From Virgibacillus proomii (GTDB taxonomy: Bacteria > Bacillota > Bacilli > Bacillales > Amphibacillaceae), in assembly GCF_018916875.1 (NCBI RefSeq), contig NZ_JAHLNO010000019.1, forward strand, positions 62,001-126,000: a stretch of 64,000 nucleotides of DNA, written 5' to 3'. The notes beneath the pieces were generated by a model that worked only from the letters and a program-made list of their open reading frames with translations, was not told the DNA's origin and did not search any database. Positions 60,367 to 64,000 of the stretch are shown piece after piece (position 1 is the stretch's first letter; each line of letters opens with the position of its first letter). Made by a program: the position numbers and the translations under genes.

Positions 60367-61278
60367 ATGCAAAAGAAACTGAATACACGTTCGATGATTT
60401 TTACATTATTTGGCGACTATATTCGTTACTATGGTAATGAAATATGGATGGGGAGTCTGATAAAACTATTGGAACCGTTTAACCATAATGAGCAATCTGT
60501 ACGATCAGCTATTTCCCGAATGAGTAAACAAGGGTGGGTTGTTAGTCGTAAAGAGACTAACAAAAGCTATTATTCATTAACCGACCGAGGAAAGAAAAGA
60601 ATGGAAGAAGCAGCCGGTCGTATCTATAGAATTGAGCCGGAGAAGTGGGACGGGAAATGGCGTATGCTTTTATACAATATTCCTGAGGAAAAAAGACAAA
60701 TTAGAGACGAGTTGCGAAAAGAGTTAATTTGGAGTGGTTTTGGTTTACTATCCAATGGGGTTTGGATTACACCGAACAATTTGAAAAATCAAATTAACGA
60801 TATTATTGATAAATACAATATAAAAGAATGTGTTCATTTTTTTACAGCTGATAATGAAGGTCCACAATCGAATAAACAGATTATAACGAACTGTTGGGAT
60901 ATTGACCATATCAATAAACGTTACAAAATGTTTATTAAGTTTTATGAAGAGGAAATGGTTGAAAATCGCCAAAAAATAGAGCAAGGGGAAATGAGTAATA
61001 AAGAATGTTTTGTAGAACGTACGCTGTTAGTTCATCATTATCGTAAGTCACTTTTTATTGATCCTGGTATCCCGCAAGAGCTATTGCCCGAAAAATGGCT
61101 GGGTGAAGAAGCAGCCAAGCTATTTAGCAGTTATTACAAAATTCTTGCAGAAAAGGCAAATGCATTTTTTGAAAAGGTTTATGCAGAAGGCTATGCAAAT
61201 CAAAAAAATACGAGTACTCCAGCTATCTCTAACTTTTTTGAATTAGTAAATATGCCCGACTCATTTGATGAAAGATAG
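60367..61278 (+). CDS. paaX: PaaX-family transcriptional regulator
   Basis: A 303-residue regulator of the PaaX family: N-terminal winged helix (about 5-80; FTLFGDYIRYYGNEIWMGSL and VRSAISRMSKQGWV), a middle PaaX domain (KWRMLLYNIPEEKRQIRDEL, then LLSNGVWITP), and a C-terminal helical domain. PaaX represses phenylacetate genes and is released by phenylacetyl-CoA. ATG 60367 follows AAAGGATGA. It lies at the far end of the locus; TATAACG repeats at 46443-46475 are candidate targets. An IS4 end plus nested repeat occupy its upstream region, which may affect its own expression. Confidence 0.88.
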   Translation: MQKKLNTRSMIFTLFGDYIRYYGNEIWMGSLIKLLEPFNHNEQSVRSAISRMSKQGWVVSRKETNKSYYSLTDRGKKRMEEAAGRIYRIEPEKWDGKWRMLLYNIPEEKRQIRDELRKELIWSGFGLLSNGVWITPNNLKNQINDIIDKYNIKECVHFFTADNEGPQSNKQIITNCWDIDHINKRYKMFIKFYEEEMVENRQKIEQGEMSNKECFVERTLLVHHYRKSLFIDPGIPQELLPEKWLGEEAAKLFSSYYKILAEKANAFFEKVYAEGYANQKNTSTPAISNFFELVNMPDSFDER

Positions 61279-61281
61279 GGA

Positions 61282-62244
61282 GTGGTGACCGTCGTAAATA
61301 AATTAACCCGTTTATTGAATATAACGTATCCCATTATCCAGGGAGGAATGGGAAATATTAGCGATCCGAATCTCGCTGCAGCTATTTCCAATGCGGGAGG
61401 ATTAGGGACAATTGGTGTTGGCGATTTGCCGATAAATGAGGCAGTTTATAAAGTCACGGAAATGCTGAAGCAAACGTCAAATCCGTGTTGTGTAAATATA
61501 CCTATTGCTGTTCACCCGAATGTTAGTCACATCGTTCAACAGATGATTAATCTAAAAGTTCCGGTTGTTTCACTATCCGCAGGCAATCCTGCTCCGTTCA
61601 TTTCTTTACTCCAACAGCATAAGATAATTGTCATATGTGTGATAGCTACTGTTCGGCAGGCAAAGAAGGCAGAAAAAGCAGGAGCTGATATTATTGTATG
61701 TGAAGGCTATGAAGCAGCAGGGATTAATGCCAAAAATGAAAGTACAACGATGACATTAATCCCCCAAGTTGTTCAACAGGTAAATATTCCGGTTGTGGCC
61801 GCTGGAGGAATTGCCGATGGAAAAGGACTTGCTGCAGCTTTGGCACTTGGTGCTTCCGGGGTACAAATGGGAACTCGTTTTATTGCTACAAAGGAAGCGC
61901 CTTACCATAAAATATACAAACAGGCAATTATCCAAGCTACGGATGAATCAACCGTTATTGTCGGACGCAGATATAATCGAATTCGAAGATTAATCAGAAG
62001 CGAATATGCATCTAAACTGTTAGAGATAGAAAATAAAAATGATGATCCTGCGATATTTTTTAAGCAAACAACAGAAAACTATCATAAGATAGGAGCTTTC
62101 GATGGTGATATAAAGAATGGATTTATTAATGGAGGACAAATTGCAGGTCTTATTGAGGACTGTCCTTCGGTATATGATTTACTTGAAACAATGACAGCAG
62201 ACGCCAAACAAATATTAAAACAAAGCTTGGAAAAATTAGAGTAG
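61282..62244 (+). CDS. NAD(P)H-dependent flavin oxidoreductase (nitronate monooxygenase-like)
   Basis: A 320-residue FMN-binding TIM barrel of the 2-nitropropane dioxygenase/FabK superfamily. IIQGGMGNISDPNLAAAISN with AGGLGTIG and the phosphate-binding VVAAGGIADGKGLAAAL / ALGASGVQMGTRF motifs are conserved. The segment that in nitronate monooxygenases is GxEAGGH, with the catalytic His, reads EGYEAAGIN, so that chemistry may be lost. Role in phenylacetate use is unknown. Translation starts at GTG 61282 or 61285, 3-6 bases after the paaX stop, so the two are coupled. Confidence 0.75.
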   Translation: MVTVVNKLTRLLNITYPIIQGGMGNISDPNLAAAISNAGGLGTIGVGDLPINEAVYKVTEMLKQTSNPCCVNIPIAVHPNVSHIVQQMINLKVPVVSLSAGNPAPFISLLQQHKIIVICVIATVRQAKKAEKAGADIIVCEGYEAAGINAKNESTTMTLIPQVVQQVNIPVVAAGGIADGKGLAAALALGASGVQMGTRFIATKEAPYHKIYKQAIIQATDESTVIVGRRYNRIRRLIRSEYASKLLEIENKNDDPAIFFKQTTENYHKIGAFDGDIKNGFINGGQIAGLIEDCPSVYDLLETMTADAKQILKQSLEKLE

Positions 62245-62261
62245 CACTGATTTCATGCTAT

Positions 62262-62296
62262 AAAAAAGCAGTCTTCTTGCTGAGATTGCTTTTTGG
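62262..62296 (+). terminator. Intrinsic terminator after the paaX operon
   Basis: AAAAAGCAGTCT (62263-62274) pairs imperfectly with AGATTGCTTTTT (62283-62294), followed by GG. The 62297-62765 stretch shows no gene I can support. Confidence 0.6.
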
Positions 62297-62765
62297 TTAT
62301 GTTCTTGAGATTATATTCATTTTGACATGGTTATGAAAGCAGCTTTGTTTAGTTTACGTGCGCAAGCTGTTGCAAAGGTGCTTGTTTGATCCTGTCCATA
62401 TCAATAGTTCTATTAGATTCTATGTGTTATATTCATTTTGTTGTTCTTCATTAAGGTCAACTCCTCATCAAAAACAGATAATGAAACTAATTTAATATGA
62501 TAAGTACAATGATATCTATTAATACTGGAACCAACGGGTAACCCTAATCAATTTCTAACATTGTTACTAAAGCTACTAGTGTGACATCCGGCTTTTATAA
62601 TAGTTTGTATAGCTAGGTTACCTAAAAACACACTTTTTACATGTTTAGTTGTACCTTTAGTAAAGAAATGCCCATGATTCTTCAATTAGACTAGCGATCT
62701 ATCTGTCGTTATAGCTTTTTTCATATAAGGTGTATGACAACGGTTCTGCTTAATATTTTGCGAAC

Positions 62766-63028
62766 TTTATCCCGCATGTAAGGTGCCGTAAGACTCCCAC
62801 TTCAAGACCTGAGTTGATACAACAGGGTCTAAGTGGGAGAAAACGGCACTTAAATGCCCGATTCGTTTAAGGACCTTTAGGTCATACCCTTCTAGGTACT
62901 AACATTCAGTAGGAGATGGAAGAAAACTCCTACTGAATGAAGTTTCACTTTATGAGAGAAACGTCATCAAACTCCCGATTCGTTCTGTAACATTAGTAGA
63001 AGATAGGGGAAAATCCCTACTAAAATAA
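62766..63028 (+). repeat. TTTAT repeat (family A), 188 bp, plus an adjoining partial copy
   Basis: Complete copy 62766-62953 with the inter-hairpin insertion (GGACCTTTAGGTCATACCC) and right stem CATTCAGTAGGAG / CTCCTACTGAATG. After the TTTAT at 62949-62953 a decayed partial copy runs to about 63028 (CCCGATTCGTTCTGTAACAT, then TAGTAG...CTACTA) and lacks the terminal CACTTTAT. Confidence 0.88.
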
Positions 63029-63203
63029 TTCGAGTTTTTTAAGGTGTTTTTCCTATTTGAAGAAAATTAAAAAGATATAAGCTAGTTTTTTCCAATAAAC
63101 ATATGAAAAATCGAACTATTTTCCCAATAGGGTATTATTTGAATTTATGTTACAATATAACTATACATATAAAAGTACTAATTCTAGAATGGCAGGTGGG
63201 AGA

Positions 63204-64000
63204 TTGATAGAAATTGGTTCTTTTATTAAATTAGAGAGAACGAAGCGTAATATGACACAAGGGGAATTATCAGAGGGCATTGTTTCATTATCCTATCTAT
63301 CAAAAATAGAAAACAAAAAGACAAAGGCAAGCCCGGAAATTATTCAATTACTTTGTGATCGATTAGGAATCGAGGTTATGGACGAAACAGATTTACAGAT
63401 TGAGGGGAAGTGCAAAGAATGGTATGATATGCTATTTGACAGATATGATAAGCATATTATCACAGCGAAGTATGAAGAATTACAACAGCTAATGAATCGA
63501 AGCATTAATAATCATACACTTATGTTTGAAATTCATCAAATCCGTTACTTCATCGTTTTACGTGACTTGGGAAAAGCGTTACAGAAAATGAATGAACTCC
63601 ATGATATGGTTGATTCATTTAATTATGAAGAACGTTATTATTGGCATAAATTTAAAGGAGATTACTACTCACATAAAGAAGACTATGATCAAGCGATGCG
63701 GGATTATAAGTTGGCAGAGGAAAAATTTCGGTTAGCCAATATTAACGAAGAGGAAATTGCTGATTTGCATTATGCATTATCGATAGTCCATAGTAAATTA
63801 TGGGAAATCCTAGAAGCTATCGATTACGCGAAGCAGGCAATGAAGGTATTTCAGCAGAACTATAGTTTTATTCGCTGTGCACAATGTCATATTTTATTAG
63901 GAATATCATATCAAAGAATTAAAAAGCCAGATAGAGCGATAAAAAATTTTAATTTGGCAATGAATCTGGGAAAATTAAGCAATAATGAAGATATCATTCA
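63204..64000 (+). CDS. HTH-TPR regulator (Rap/NprR/PlcR-like), truncated by window end
   Basis: A TTG-initiated frame preceded by AGGTGGGAG runs off the window after 265 codons. The N-terminal 60 residues are an XRE-type helix-turn-helix (SFIKLERTKRNMTQGELSEG, SLSYLSKIENKKTKASPEII). The remainder consists of TPR-like helical pairs (ERYYWHKFKGDYYSHKEDYD, AMRDYKLAEEKFRLANI, LGISYQRIKKPDRAIKNFNL). This layout is that of RRNPP-type quorum regulators, which bind short exported peptides. A small peptide gene just downstream, outside the window, would be expected if so. Confidence 0.8.
   Translation, partial: MIEIGSFIKLERTKRNMTQGELSEGIVSLSYLSKIENKKTKASPEIIQLLCDRLGIEVMDETDLQIEGKCKEWYDMLFDRYDKHIITAKYEELQQLMNRSINNHTLMFEIHQIRYFIVLRDLGKALQKMNELHDMVDSFNYEERYYWHKFKGDYYSHKEDYDQAMRDYKLAEEKFRLANINEEEIADLHYALSIVHSKLWEILEAIDYAKQAMKVFQQNYSFIRCAQCHILLGISYQRIKKPDRAIKNFNLAMNLGKLSNNEDII

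Overview
The window reads as chromosomal DNA of a low-GC Gram-positive of the Bacillaceae. Strong AGGAGG-type ribosome binding sites precede most genes, there is a THI-box (TPP) riboswitch, catabolite-responsive (cre) elements, sigma-54 (SigL-type) promoters, and the inositol and phenylacetate genes have Bacillus-like sequences. Genus cannot be fixed from sequence alone; an Oceanobacillus/Virgibacillus-like host is a guess, supported only by a group II intron remnant resembling the Oceanobacillus iheyensis class C intron.

Layout. 0.7-3.2 kb: tenA under a TPP riboswitch and a zinc alcohol dehydrogenase (minus strand). 3.3-7.9 kb: a frameshifted XRE regulator with a membrane protein, a tautomerase behind a possible structured leader, and a polyol-type MFS transporter under a cre site. 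8.5-16 kb: iolR, iolA, iolB, iolC, iolD, iolJ, with iolB-iolJ bracketed by two inverted copies of one IS4-family end. 16-17.4 kb: IS3 and IS4 remnants. 17.8-29.3 kb: a complete hydroxyproline catabolic locus around a sigma-54 activator: three-subunit dehydrogenase, a second FAD dehydrogenase, epimerase, a cysteine-less epimerase paralogue, NhaC-type transporter, deaminase and 2-oxoglutarate semialdehyde dehydrogenase. 30-32 kb: iolE and iolG, completing the myo-inositol route. 32.5-35.7 kb: a GH30 glycosidase, a decayed iolI and an AraC regulator. 35.7-40 kb: repeats, a group II intron remnant, two hypothetical proteins, IS3 and IS66 scraps. 40.6-46 kb: a GntR-controlled operon (DUF2848, nitrilase-family amidase, TRAP transporter). 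46.4-62.2 kb: the phenylacetate (paa) locus with its PaaX regulator and a flavoprotein-reductase/ferredoxin pair. The window ends inside an HTH-TPR regulator.

The genes fit together as three ring or amino-acid catabolic pathways feeding central metabolism: inositol to acetyl-CoA plus dihydroxyacetone phosphate, hydroxyproline to 2-oxoglutarate, and phenylacetate to acetyl-CoA plus succinyl-CoA.

The most unusual feature is a high-copy repeat family: 19 full, partial or extended copies at 12 places, all in the same orientation, bounded by TTTAT. It forms two hairpins whose arms change together between copies, stacks into arrays that share the TTTAT junction, sits inside the paa operon, and supplies the last codons and stop of two genes. 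It resembles the bcr1 repeat described from the Bacillus cereus group; identity with bcr1 was not tested.
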